A DNA stretch of 10,480 nt from Prolixibacteraceae bacterium (GCA_003450125.1 DMFR01000420.1:12685-23164); one strand, 5' to 3'. Positions 1 through 7,871 are shown, counted from the first letter of the stretch. The notes: a model not told the origin generated them from the letters alone. Translations and numbers: made by a program.

Positions 1-899
1 TCTTCATAGATAGGAGCCAACTCAAATTGGTTGGGGGCAACCTCGTTGTGACGGGTTTTTACAGGGATTCCCAATTTGAAAGCTTCGTTTTCCAGGTCTT
101 CCATGAAACGGAATACACGGGTAGGAATTGAGCTGAAATAATGGTCATCCAATTGCTGGTCCTTTGAAGCAGAGTGGCCCATCAGGGTACGTCCGGTCAT
201 CATAAGGTCAGGACGGGCCATGAATAAAGCCTCGTCTACCAGGAAGTATTCCTGTTCCCATCCTAAATTGGAACTTACTTTGGTAACGTTTTTATCAAAC
301 ATCTGGCACACATCAGTTGCAGCTTTATCAACAGCAGCAAGAGCTCTCAGAAGTGGGGTTTTATAATCAAGCGCTTCGCCGGTGTAGGAAATAAAGATGG
401 TAGGGATGCACAATGTATTGTCAACGATAAAAGCAGGAGAAGAAGCATCCCATGCCGTATAACCGCGGGCTTCGAAAGTCTGACGGATACCCCCGCTTGG
501 GAAAGAGGAAGCATCAGGTTCCTGTTGAGACAACATAGAGCCGGACAAAGATTCAACGACTGTGCCGTTTTCACCATGAACAATAAATGCATCATGTTTT
601 TCAGCCGTACCATCGGTTAAGGGGTGGAACCAGTGGGTGATGTGGGTAGCGCCATTTTCCAAAGCCCATGCTTTCATACCCTGAGCCACCTGATCAGCCA
701 TTTTGCGGTCAATAGCCGTACCATGATCAATTGCATCAACAACTGCCTTATAAGCCTCTTTCGAAAGGTATTTCTTCATTTTTGTGCGATCGAACACACA
801 CATGCCATAAAAATCAGAAACCAGGTTGTCTTCTCTTTTTACTTCAACCGGTTTTCTGCGAAGAACTTCTTCCAAAGCCCTAAATCTGAATTGTGCCAT
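1..899 (-). CDS. glnN: Glutamine synthetase type III, N-terminal part (cut by window edge)
   Basis: This enzyme makes glutamine from glutamate, ammonia and ATP in the cytoplasm. Type III enzymes are large (about 700 residues or more) dodecamers common in Bacteroidota. The reading frame is open from ATG at 899 to the window edge, giving about 299 codons and no C-terminus. The start MAQFRFRALEEV is typical. The GSIII N-terminal domain contains WFHPLTDGTAEKHDAF and SGSMLSQQEPDASSFPSGG. The catalytic domain begins near W214-EQEYFLVD, which carries acidic metal ligands, followed by R283-HNEVAPNQFELAP, which is diagnostic of type III as against type I. A near-consensus promoter lies 63 bp upstream, and no gene shares the leader, so it is probably transcribed on its own. 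The family assignment is very secure. Only the missing C-terminus prevents checking the full active site. Confidence 0.97.
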   Translation of the reverse strand, partial: MAQFRFRALEEVLRRKPVEVKREDNLVSDFYGMCVFDRTKMKKYLSKEAYKAVVDAIDHGTAIDRKMADQVAQGMKAWALENGATHITHWFHPLTDGTAEKHDAFIVHGENGTVVESLSGSMLSQQEPDASSFPSGGIRQTFEARGYTAWDASSPAFIVDNTLCIPTIFISYTGEALDYKTPLLRALAAVDKAATDVCQMFDKNVTKVSSNLGWEQEYFLVDEALFMARPDLMMTGRTLMGHSASKDQQLDDHYFSSIPTRVFRFMEDLENEAFKLGIPVKTRHNEVAPNQFELAPIYE

Positions 900-961
900 A
901 ACTAAAATTTTAAAGGGTTTATCTTTTGTTTGTTTAATATTTCATTTCGATAATCACATAA

Positions 962-994
962 CAAAAATATACAAATATTGAAATGTGATGCAAA
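962..994 (-). promoter_or_regulatory. Probable glnN promoter (Bacteroidota-type)
   Basis: Read on the minus strand, TTTG (991-994) is followed after 21 bp by TATTTTTG (962-969). This matches the Bacteroidota sigma consensus TTTG...TAnnTTTG with the expected spacing. Transcription would begin near 955, leaving a leader of about 55 nt. A 7-bp inverted repeat, ATCACAT (953-959) and ATGTGAT (983-989), brackets the -7 element and may be an operator. The promoter match is seen directly; the operator role is a guess. Confidence 0.65.
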
Positions 995-1149
995 TAATGA
1001 AGGTAAATGATTAAATATTTACAATTATTTCAATAATAACCTTAAAAAATGATAGGCAGCTATGAAATTAGCGATATTTTATCCAGTTCCTGAATATTAA
1101 GAAAATGGGGAGGTGTAATTTTCATATGAAGTTAAGAAATTTTTAGGGT

Positions 1150-1194
1150 AAAAAAAACACATCCTCCCTAGGAATTGTATTCCGGGAAGGATGT
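1150..1194 (-). terminator. Intrinsic terminator of the DEAD-box helicase gene
   Basis: The stem pairs 1159-1168 with 1184-1194 (seven plus three base pairs around a bulged base at 1187). It continues with GGAA (1171-1174) against TTCC (1180-1183) and a 5-nt loop. On the minus strand it runs into eight consecutive T (1150-1157). It lies 43 bp beyond the helicase stop codon. The plus-strand side has no T tract, so it acts in one direction only. Confidence 0.85.
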
Positions 1195-1200
1195 ATTGTT

Positions 1201-1228
1201 GTCAGAAGTCAGAAGTCAGAAGTCGGAA
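1201..1228. repeat. Heptamer tandem repeat GTCAGAA (four copies)
   Basis: Three exact copies of GTCAGAA and a fourth with one change (GTCGGAA) stand head to tail. They lie between the helicase stop codon at 1237 and its terminator, so on the message they form a TTCTGAC run in the 3' untranslated region. Copy number of such short tandem repeats can change by replication slippage. No function is evident. Confidence 0.85.
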
Positions 1229-1236
1229 GAAAGAAG

Positions 1237-2475
1237 TTACTTTTTCTTCTTTTTGGATTTGACTGTTTTCGAAATCTTTTCCTCTTCCATCATCAGCGAT
1301 TTCCAATCGTTCGGATTGTCCTCCGACAAGTCGATGGTTGCTGTATATTCTTCTTTGTCGATGATCAACACTTTTACCTTCTGGTCAAGAAACGTTTCAA
1401 TCTCATCCAGAACAGGTTTTTCCTCTGGACTGCAAAATGAAACAGCCAATCCTTTTTTAACTCCACGTCCGGTACGTCCAACACGGTGAACGTAGTTTTC
1501 GGCCACTTCAGGCAGATCGTAATTGATCACATAATCCACATCCGGAATATCAATCCCCCTTGCACTGACATCAGTGGCAATGAGAATTTTTACCTCTCCA
1601 CTCTTAAAACGGTTCAAGACATCAATACGGTCTTTCTGTTCCTTGTCCCCATGAATGGTCAGGCTCTGGATCTCTACCCTTTCCATGGCCTTGAAGACCC
1701 TTTCAGCCCTCACTTTGGTCCTTACAAATACCAGTATCTTCGACTCAGGATGCTCTTTCACCAAGCGTTCAAGAAAATAACGCTTGTCATCCATATCAAT
1801 CATTGCGACGGAATGGGTCACATTTTTTGCCACCGGATTCTTGGGTGATATTTCTATTCGGATAGGATTTGCAGTCAGTGCATAGGCCAATTCTTTGATT
1901 TCAGGGCTGATGGTAGCTGAAAAGAAGAGCGTCTGCCTTGTTCTGGGAAGATGATGAATCAGTTGCCGGATGTCATTAATGAATCCAAGGGCGAGCATGT
2001 GATCCGCTTCATCGAGCACCAGGATTCGTATTTTATCGAGCAGCAGATGACCTTGACTTACAAGGTCAAACATTCTTCCCGGAGTGGCCACTAAAATATC
2101 TACCCCATTTTTCAGGGTTGAAATCTGGGGATCTTGATCTACGCCCCCGAAAACACAGGCTGTTTTAACCCTTGTATGCTGGCCGATCGTTTGAAAGACT
2201 TCAGTAAGCTGCAAGGCCAGTTCACGCGTAGGCACCATCACCAGGCAGAAAATATAATCGCTTCGGCTGCTTGTTTTCAGTTGATGGATAATATCGATTA
2301 CCGGAATGGCAAAGGCAGCCGTTTTACCGGTGCCTGTCTGGGCGATGGCCAACACATCATCTCCTTTTAAAATGGGACTAATGGCCTTGTACTGGATGTC
2401 AGTAGGCCGCCTAAAGCCTAAGATTTCCAGGTTCTTTTTAATATCAGGAGATATGCGGTAGTCATCAAATTTCAT
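1237..2475 (-). CDS. rhlE: DEAD-box ATP-dependent RNA helicase, RhlE-like
   Basis: This cytoplasmic enzyme unwinds short RNA duplexes using ATP; relatives act in ribosome assembly, RNA decay and cold adaptation. Numbered from MKFDDYRIS, the Q motif region is GFRRPTDIQ (residues 20-28), motif I is AQTGTGKT (45-52), Ia PTREL (82-86), TPGR (131-134), II DEAD (155-158), III SAT (186-188), V ATDVSARGID (300-309) and VI HRVGRTGR (330-337). All are intact. The length is 412 residues, ending in a short lysine-rich tail (KSKKKKK), which fits compact RhlE/CsdA-type proteins. An ATG at 2502 in the same frame would add nine residues, but a -7-like sequence (2500-2507) overlaps that codon and family members start at MKF, so 2475 is preferred. 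The gene is monocistronic. Which DEAD-box subfamily it belongs to is less certain than the family itself. Confidence 0.95.
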   Translation of the reverse strand: MKFDDYRISPDIKKNLEILGFRRPTDIQYKAISPILKGDDVLAIAQTGTGKTAAFAIPVIDIIHQLKTSSRSDYIFCLVMVPTRELALQLTEVFQTIGQHTRVKTACVFGGVDQDPQISTLKNGVDILVATPGRMFDLVSQGHLLLDKIRILVLDEADHMLALGFINDIRQLIHHLPRTRQTLFFSATISPEIKELAYALTANPIRIEISPKNPVAKNVTHSVAMIDMDDKRYFLERLVKEHPESKILVFVRTKVRAERVFKAMERVEIQSLTIHGDKEQKDRIDVLNRFKSGEVKILIATDVSARGIDIPDVDYVINYDLPEVAENYVHRVGRTGRGVKKGLAVSFCSPEEKPVLDEIETFLDQKVKVLIIDKEEYTATIDLSEDNPNDWKSLMMEEEKISKTVKSKKKKK

Positions 2476-2499
2476 AGCGATCAATGGATTATTTAGATA

Positions 2500-2528
2500 C
2501 AAAGTAACACATTTTTTGACTATCCCAA
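2500..2528 (-). promoter_or_regulatory. Possible helicase promoter
   Basis: On the minus strand TTACTTTG (2500-2507) is one mismatch from the Bacteroidota -7 element TAnnTTTG. A TTG (2526-2528) stands 18 bp upstream, close to the usual -33 spacing. It would give a very short leader before ATG at 2475. The fit is moderate. Confidence 0.35.
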
Positions 2529-2609
2529 GCAGGCTGCCTCAAAGGTGAATGGAGAAACAGATCATCAATTGTATGAATCACATGGTGCATGTGGAAAACA
2601 GATGCAAAT

Positions 2610-2653
2610 AAAAAACCCCGATCATCAGTTTTATAACTGGATGAACAGGGTTT
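2610..2653 (-). terminator. Intrinsic terminator after tRNA-Ser
   Basis: On the minus strand AAACCC (from 2653) pairs with GGGGTTT (2613-2619), and an inner CAGTT/AACTG stem closes over an ATAA loop. A T tract follows (2610-2615). It begins five bases after the encoded CCA of the tRNA and ends that transcript before the helicase promoter. Confidence 0.75.
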
Positions 2654-2657
2654 AGAA

Positions 2658-2748
<91 letters not shown>

Positions 2749-2815
2749 AGTACAATATTATTCCGAATTTCGGAAGTGCAAATTACGATAAAAAAAATGG
2801 AATAAACAGGCCTTG

Positions 2816-3847
2816 CTATTCACTAATTTCACCTATTAAACTTTTATTCAAGTGCAATTTGATTTCTTCATGATCCAAGCCCTGTCCCAAGAGGAACATT
2901 AACTTGGTAATGGCCGCTTCAGTGGTCATATCTTTACCGCTAACCACTCCTGCATGTTCGAGTTCATTGCCCGTTTCATACCTTCCCATATTGACCGCAC
3001 CTCCCTGACATTGAGTAATGTTGAGAAAGATAATCTTTCGTTTGATGGCATTTTTAATCAGGCTGATCATCCATCGGTTGGTGGGAATATTACCAGAACC
3101 GAACGATTCTAATACCACTCCTTTCAAACCAGGGATGTTTAAGATACTTTCAAAAACCATTCGTCCCATGCCTGGAAAGAATTTCAATATGACTACATTT
3201 TCATCAAATTGGGTCCTTACTTTCAATATTCCCTTGTTGGCCGAATGGTGAATGTTCTCCTGGAAGTACTTTATTTCGACTCCTGCATTGGCCAGGGCAG
3301 GATAGTTTACCGAAGAAAAAGCGCTGAAATCATCTGCATGTCGTTTTGAGATCCGATTGCCGCGAAACAGTTTAGAATTAAAATACACACAAACCTCAGG
3401 AACGATGGCCATGTCATTTCTCTTGGCTGCCGCAATCTGTATGGCGGTAATCAGGTTTTCCTTGCCATCTGTTCTTAATATTCCAATGGGAAGCTGCGCT
3501 CCAGTCAATACCACAGGCTTATCCAGGTTCTCAAACATATAACTGAGTGCTGAAGCGGTATAGGCCATGGTATCCGTTCCATGTAAAATCACAAACCCAT
3601 CATACTTGTTGTAATTGCGTTCGATGGTATTGGCTATTTTAACCCAGATTGCCGGAGTCATATTTGAAGAATCGATAGGTGGTGAAAAGGTTACCACCTG
3701 AAGGTTATATCCCAAACGGTTGAGATCGGGAACCTCATCCTGGATATGATCAAATTTTACAGGAACCAGTATGCCGCTCACTGGCATTTGTACCATTCCA
3801 ATGGTTCCACCGGTATAAATGATGAGGATTGAGGGTTTGTTTTTCAC
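2816..3847 (-). CDS. ansA: Type I (cytoplasmic) L-asparaginase
   Basis: The enzyme hydrolyses L-asparagine to aspartate and ammonia. At 343 residues with no signal peptide it fits the type I cytoplasmic class represented by E. coli AnsA, not the exported high-affinity type II. The two threonine motifs are Y11-TGGTIG (nucleophile T12) and H89-GTDTM (T91, D92). The serine loop is D59-SSNM, and the catalytic lysine is expected at K168 in RGNRISKRHADDFSAF, as in AnsA. The C-terminal region carries an LESFGSGN motif and ends normally. It follows tatD by 30 bp with no terminator between, so the two are probably cotranscribed. I see no clear intrinsic terminator after it: a T-rich run near 2790 has no good stem. 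Assignment is secure; preference for asparagine over glutamine is inferred from the family. Confidence 0.95.
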   Translation of the reverse strand: MKNKPSILIIYTGGTIGMVQMPVSGILVPVKFDHIQDEVPDLNRLGYNLQVVTFSPPIDSSNMTPAIWVKIANTIERNYNKYDGFVILHGTDTMAYTASALSYMFENLDKPVVLTGAQLPIGILRTDGKENLITAIQIAAAKRNDMAIVPEVCVYFNSKLFRGNRISKRHADDFSAFSSVNYPALANAGVEIKYFQENIHHSANKGILKVRTQFDENVVILKFFPGMGRMVFESILNIPGLKGVVLESFGSGNIPTNRWMISLIKNAIKRKIIFLNITQCQGGAVNMGRYETGNELEHAGVVSGKDMTTEAAITKLMFLLGQGLDHEEIKLHLNKSLIGEISE

Positions 3848-3877
3848 TTTGTTATTTATATTGACTCACAAAAGTAC

Positions 3878-4651
3878 TTAAATCCCAAATAGCTTTCGGG
3901 CATTCTCGGTAGTAATCTTTGCAATATCACCAACCGTCATTTGATGAAGTTCTGCAATTTTTTGGGCAATATAAACCAAATAGGAACTTTCATTTCTTTT
4001 CCCGCGAAAAGGTACGGGGGTCAAATACGGTGAATCAGTTTCAAGGATCAGGTGAGAAGGATCAATCTTGCTGATAATCTGGTCCAACCCGCTTTTTTTG
4101 AAAGTAACGATCCCCCCTACTCCTATTTTGAAACCAAGGTCAATAATTAATTGGGCCTGTTCAAAAGTGCCGGTAAAACTATGAAATACCCCTGTAAGTT
4201 TTTTATCATTCGTCTCCTGTAAAACCTTGTACACTTCATCAAATGAATCACGCACATGGATAACTACCGGAAGCTCATATTGACGGGCAAGTTCCAGTTG
4301 AAAGCGAAAGGCATGGGTTTGCTCCTCAAGAAAAGAAGTTTCCCAAAACAGATCAATACCAATTTCCCCGATCCCATAGAATCTGCGTTTTTTCAGCCAG
4401 TATTCAACCACCTGTAATTCTTCCTGGTAATCGTTGTTCACCGACGTTGGATGCAATCCCATCAAGGGGAAACAAATGTGCGGATAGGTGTCAACCAAAT
4501 CCAGCAGATTTTTAACCGATGAACTGTCAATGTTGGGAAGAATAATTTTCCTTACATCGTTCGAATAGGCACGCTGAATAACTTCATCACGGTCATGAAT
4601 GAAATCGGTTGAATAAATATGAGAATGGGTATCAATCAACATCTTCTGCAA
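3878..4651 (-). CDS. tatD: TatD-family metal-dependent hydrolase (putative DNase)
   Basis: This is a TIM-barrel, two-metal hydrolase of the TatD family, whose members act as 3'-5' DNA exonucleases; some also act on D-tyrosyl-tRNA or RNA. Metal ligands are visible: H9 and H11 in DTHSHIY, E96 in GIGEIGID, H132 in VIHVRD, H157 in GVFHSFTG and D206 in LETDSPYL. The family motif GLHP is at 65-68, and PFRGKRNES (215-223) matches the usual P.R.KRN.P region. The length of 257 residues is standard. The start at 4651 gives MQKMLIDTHSH; ATG at 4642 would remove only three residues and cannot be excluded. It is the first gene of a tatD-ansA unit. The physiological substrate cannot be told from sequence. 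Confidence 0.93.
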   Translation of the reverse strand: MQKMLIDTHSHIYSTDFIHDRDEVIQRAYSNDVRKIILPNIDSSSVKNLLDLVDTYPHICFPLMGLHPTSVNNDYQEELQVVEYWLKKRRFYGIGEIGIDLFWETSFLEEQTHAFRFQLELARQYELPVVIHVRDSFDEVYKVLQETNDKKLTGVFHSFTGTFEQAQLIIDLGFKIGVGGIVTFKKSGLDQIISKIDPSHLILETDSPYLTPVPFRGKRNESSYLVYIAQKIAELHQMTVGDIAKITTENARKLFGI

Positions 4652-4748
4652 AATTTGACCAAAATAAGGGAAAATTAACTACTCAAATATGAAGCGAATA
4701 TTATTTTATTGCTTTACAACATTATTTTATTTCACTTTTATCCCAAAG

Positions 4749-4896
4749 GAACACATAAAAAGGAACACTGATAAAACGGATCTACACTGATAAGAAACAA
4801 TAATAGCAGGTGTGTAAAACTATTAAATTGATCGTATTCTGTTAATCAGTATACATCCGTTTAATCGGTATCATCTGTGTTCCTTTTTCTGTGTTC
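4749..4896. repeat. Long imperfect inverted repeat A (dispersed-repeat type)
   Basis: The arms pair outer GAACACAT with CTGTGTTC (7 of 8), then a perfect 12-bp AAAAAGGAACAC (4757-4768) with 4877-4888. These continue into TGATA with TATCA, AAACGGAT (4774-4781) with 4855-4862, and ACACTGAT with ATCAGTAT (one wobble). The central unpaired segment is about 50 bp. The words GAACACAG and ACGGAT recur in the second inverted repeat at 7996-8193, so both probably belong to one dispersed family. No open reading frame lies inside. Confidence 0.75.
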
Positions 4897-4944
4897 AAAA
4901 AAAAGTGTTCTGAAATCTGTTCCATAGAACATACTTCAGAACAC
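4897..4944 (-). terminator. Intrinsic terminator of gdhA
   Basis: GTGTTCTGAA (4905-4914) pairs perfectly with TTCAGAACAC (4935-4944). An inner stem TGTTC (4918-4922) with GAACA (4927-4931) closes over loop CATA, separated by symmetrical 3-nt internal bulges. On the minus strand the stem is followed by eight T (4897-4904). It begins 28 bp after the gdhA stop codon. Confidence 0.9.
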
Positions 4945-4971
4945 ACAAAAAAGGTATCCTAGGTTAATTGA

Positions 4972-6306
4972 TTAAACGATTCCCTGGGCGAGCATGGCAT
5001 CGGCCACTTTAACAAAACCACCCACATTGGCACCCACGACATAATTCACCTTATTGCCCACTTTACCATATTTTACACAGGTGTCATGAATTTCTTTCAT
5101 GATGCGGTGCAGGTACATGTCCACCTCTTCCTTGGGCCAGTTCATTCGGATTGAATTCTGCGACATTTCAAGGCCAGAAACAGCCACACCACCTGCATTT
5201 ACGGCTTTACCTGGAGCAAAGTTAATTGCTTCGGTTAAATAGTTAACAGCAGCAGCGGTGCAACCCATGTTTGAAGTTTCAGCAACCAGGTAACATCCGT
5301 TCTTCACCAACAGCTGAGCATCTTCCAAGGTCACTTCATTCTCGCAGGCACATGGAATGGCGATATCTACGGCACATTCCCAAGGCTTTTTGCCAGCGAT
5401 AAACTGAGCGCCGAACTCTTCCGCATAGGGGGCAACCACATCATTGTTGGAAGCCCTGAGTTCAAGCAGATAGTCCACTTTTTCACCCTTGATGCCATCA
5501 GCATCATAGATATATCCATCAGGACCTGAAATGGTAACCACCTTTCCGCCCAGTTCATTGATTTTTAGAATAGCGCCCCAGGCCACATTTCCAAATCCTG
5601 AAACACTGAAGGTCTTCCCTTCAACTTCCTTCCCCATTGCACTGAGCATGTGTTGAACAAAGTAAACGGCACCGAAACCCGTAGCTTCCGGACGAATTAA
5701 ACTTCCACCCCAGCCCATTCCTTTACCGGTTAATACCCCGGTGAATTCATTCTTCAGCCTTTTGTATTGACCAAACAGGAATCCAATTTCGCGGCCTCCT
5801 ACTCCGATATCTCCTGCCGGAACATCCGTATTGGGTCCAATATGGCGATACAGTTCACTCATGAACGATTGGCAGAAGCGCATGATCTCATTGTCAGACT
5901 TGCCTTTGGTGCTAAAATCGGAACCGCCTTTTCCTCCACCCATGGGAAGGGTGGTAAGGCTATTTTTAAAGGTTTGTTCAAAGCCCAGGAACTTCAGAAT
6001 ACTAAGAGTTACTGTAGGGTGGAAACGTAAACCTCCCTTGTAAGGACCAATGGCCGAATTGAATTCAACCCTGAAGCCACGGTTGATCTGTACCTCTCCC
6101 CTGTCATCAATCCATGGGACGCGGAAAATAATGGTGCGTTCGGGTTCTACCATTCGCTCCAGAATCTTGGCTTTCTGGTACCTGGGATTTTTCTGGTAAA
6201 CATCCCAAACTGATTCTACCACTTCCTGAACTGCCTGATGAAATTCACGCTCACCCGGAGTGCGGGCTTTCAGAGCTTCTAAAAATTCGTTGATATCTGC
6301 TTTCAT
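4972..6306 (-). CDS. gdhA: Glutamate dehydrogenase, small hexameric type (probably NADP-dependent)
   Basis: It interconverts 2-oxoglutarate plus ammonia with glutamate, and small hexameric enzymes of this type usually assimilate ammonia. The 444 residues align closely with E. coli GdhA as I recall it, shifted by two. Substrate and catalytic lysines are K90 (GPYKGGLRFHP), K114 (FEQTFKNSLTTLPMGG) and K126 (GGGKGGSDF), and the catalytic aspartate is D166 (PAGDIGVGGREIGF). The GSLIRPEATGFG segment spans 201-212. The Rossmann glycine motif is SGFGNVA (236-242), and S377 lies in GVAVSGLEMSQNS. NADP preference is inferred from overall similarity; the loop after the second dinucleotide-binding strand (TISGPDGY) does not settle it. 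A consensus-like promoter lies about 130 bp upstream and a strong terminator follows, so the gene is monocistronic. Confidence 0.96.
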   Translation of the reverse strand: MKADINEFLEALKARTPGEREFHQAVQEVVESVWDVYQKNPRYQKAKILERMVEPERTIIFRVPWIDDRGEVQINRGFRVEFNSAIGPYKGGLRFHPTVTLSILKFLGFEQTFKNSLTTLPMGGGKGGSDFSTKGKSDNEIMRFCQSFMSELYRHIGPNTDVPAGDIGVGGREIGFLFGQYKRLKNEFTGVLTGKGMGWGGSLIRPEATGFGAVYFVQHMLSAMGKEVEGKTFSVSGFGNVAWGAILKINELGGKVVTISGPDGYIYDADGIKGEKVDYLLELRASNNDVVAPYAEEFGAQFIAGKKPWECAVDIAIPCACENEVTLEDAQLLVKNGCYLVAETSNMGCTAAAVNYLTEAINFAPGKAVNAGGVAVSGLEMSQNSIRMNWPKEEVDMYLHRIMKEIHDTCVKYGKVGNKVNYVVGANVGGFVKVADAMLAQGIV

Positions 6307-6644
6307 GTGGTTATAATTTGTTTTTAAATGGCCAGATGGAACTCTCCGATAATCCTCCCCACTTTAGCAAGAATGACTTTATCAGGATCGTTTCATGAGT
6401 TTCCACTTTTTGTTTTGAGCTTTCTTAAAATGATAGCCAAAGTTATGACATTCAAGTGCTGTATGTTCCAATTCAAAAAAAACAGATAATCATACATTTA
6501 ACAGATTCTGTGCATATTAGAGTGATGTGAATAAATGTTTAACAACATGGGTTGACTTTCGTCAGTATTTCAAACGCCCAGAAATGACCAGAATTGAAAC
6601 TCTCAAAATTCTATGATCCTAGCATTGAATCTTTATGATTCCAT
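6307..6644. other. Intergenic region between the dipeptidase gene and gdhA (338 bp)
   Basis: No coding region is apparent. It holds the candidate gdhA promoter (6438-6471), a leader of roughly 125 nt, and the 3' flank of the dipeptidase gene. An interrupted inverted repeat at 6590-6612 (AGAATT...AATTCT) lies 32 bp after that stop codon but has no T tract. I see no convincing terminator for the dipeptidase. Confidence 0.6.
6438..6471 (-). promoter_or_regulatory. Probable gdhA promoter (-7 element strong)
   Basis: On the minus strand TAACTTTG (6438-6445) matches TAnnTTTG exactly. TTG (6469-6471) lies 23 bp upstream, slightly beyond the usual -33 spacing. Transcription would begin near 6432, leaving a leader of about 125 nt, long enough to hold regulatory structure, though none is obvious. 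Confidence 0.5.
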
Positions 6645-7871
6645 CTAAATTTTGTCTGCCGCCTTTTCTACTGCCCGATAAACCCTTAACAGGTTTCCAC
6701 CCCATATTTTCATAATTTCAGATTCGGTATATCCTCTTCGAACCAATTCAAGGGTAATATTTGGGAACTGACTCACATCCGCGCAATCGCGTAAGCCGCC
6801 ACCACCGTCAAAATCGCTTCCAATACCCACATAATCAACACCCACCAGTTTCTTCACATAGTCAATATGATCGACCAAGTCTTTCACAGTGGGAAGTTCA
6901 CTCGCATAGTTGGCCTGCACATCTTCCCACTCTTTGTCGAATATGGCTTTTTCGGCATCCGACATGGTATTGTAAGTGGTCCTGTATATTTTGTGAAGGC
7001 GCCTTTCTGTTTGAAATTTAACAGACGTGGTATCAGGTTCCTTGATATACACATCAAGCAAACAGATCTGGATCACCCCTCCTTTTTGGGCAAGCTTCTT
7101 GATCATTTCATCCGTCATGTTACGATTGTGCAGGGCCACTGAACGTACTGAACTGTGGGAGGCAATAACGGGAGCCTTACTTAGCTCCACGGCATCAAAA
7201 AACGATTTATCCGATACATGAGATACATCGACCATCATACCCAGACGGTTCATTTCAGCAATGACCTGTTTGCCGAAATCACTCACCCCATTGTGTTCTG
7301 CCGGGGCCGGATCACTCGATGAATCACAAATATCATTGTGAAATGAATGGCAAAGGGTAATATAGCGCACCCCCTTTTTGTAAAACTCTTCTACACGCGA
7401 CAGGTCTTTGGCTAGGGGAAATCCATTCTCCATACCGATATAAACGGCCCGCTTACCTGTTTTCTCAATACGTTCCAGATCATCGGCTTTCATGGCAAGG
7501 GTTACCAAATCACTGTTGTGCTTGGCCATGGAATGAATGGAATCGAGCATTTGATTGGCCAAAGCATAAGTCTTCTGGTAATTCTCTTCCGTACGTGGCT
7601 TTTGCCCTGTGAAAACGGCAAAAAACATGGCATCTATTCCACCTGATTTCATACGGGGCAAATCCACCCTGCTTTTGGGAGCCTTGTGTTCATCACGGAT
7701 ATTAAACCCCGGTTTAATCATCTGCATCGGGGTATCACAATGCGTATCAATGGTTAAGCATTTGGCGTGAATGCGCTGTGCTTCCTTTTCCAATTTATTC
7801 ATATCCTTTTTTGTGCTAAAACCCATCATTATTCCTGCAAAAAGGGAAAGGGCCACTACTTTTTTAATCAT
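6645..7871 (-). CDS. Membrane dipeptidase, peptidase family M19, exported
   Basis: This is a renal-dipeptidase-type zinc enzyme that cleaves dipeptides, including some with D-residues. The metal-site residues expected in the family are visible: H44 and D46 in TIDTHCD, bridging E148 in YIGMENG, H218 in VDVSHVSD and H239 in IASHSS, with D353 in GIGSDFDGGG. The motif SVRSVALHNRNMTDE (241-255) follows the H239 site as in the family, and the C-terminal MKIWGGNLLRV is also typical. Residues 1-19 (basic MIKK, then a hydrophobic run to GFS) look like a Sec signal peptide with no lipobox, which suggests a periplasmic enzyme. At 408 residues it is normal or slightly long; residues 281-330 form a polar insert. 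It stands alone, with a -7-like element 30 bp upstream. It may supply amino acids from peptides or take part in cell-wall peptide recycling; sequence does not decide. Confidence 0.93.
   Translation of the reverse strand: MIKKVVALSLFAGIMMGFSTKKDMNKLEKEAQRIHAKCLTIDTHCDTPMQMIKPGFNIRDEHKAPKSRVDLPRMKSGGIDAMFFAVFTGQKPRTEENYQKTYALANQMLDSIHSMAKHNSDLVTLAMKADDLERIEKTGKRAVYIGMENGFPLAKDLSRVEEFYKKGVRYITLCHSFHNDICDSSSDPAPAEHNGVSDFGKQVIAEMNRLGMMVDVSHVSDKSFFDAVELSKAPVIASHSSVRSVALHNRNMTDEMIKKLAQKGGVIQICLLDVYIKEPDTTSVKFQTERRLHKIYRTTYNTMSDAEKAIFDKEWEDVQANYASELPTVKDLVDHIDYVKKLVGVDYVGIGSDFDGGGGLRDCADVSQFPNITLELVRRGYTESEIMKIWGGNLLRVYRAVEKAADKI

Larger units (their letters stand above)
4652..4971. other. Intergenic region between gdhA and tatD (320 bp)
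   Basis: No gene is visible here. From the gdhA side it contains the gdhA terminator (4897-4944), then immediately a long imperfect inverted repeat (4749-4896), then about 95 bp of AT-rich sequence that should hold the tatD promoter. The best -7 candidate there is CATATTTG on the minus strand (4684-4691), one mismatch from consensus and without a well-spaced -33. Confidence 0.7.

Noticed and set aside
347..613. Minus-strand frame of 88 codons inside glnN
   Set aside because: It lies in another frame of the well-conserved glutamine synthetase gene.
1003..1022. GTAAAT/ATTTAC 6-bp inverted repeat upstream of glnN
   Set aside because: It is short and made of common AT-rich words beyond the promoter; expected by chance.
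2761..2775. Inverted repeat TTCCGAA-T-TTCGGAA between ansA and the tRNA
   Set aside because: The loop is one base and no T tract follows on either strand, so it is neither a terminator nor, without more copies, a supportable operator.
6476..6515. AACAGATAATC...AACAGATTCTG words upstream of gdhA resembling the dispersed repeats
   Set aside because: Only short AT-rich words match and no paired arms can be drawn, so it was not counted as a third copy.
6590..6612. Interrupted hairpin AGAATT...AATTCT after the dipeptidase gene
   Set aside because: The stem is short and bulged, and the minus-strand sequence after it lacks a T tract.
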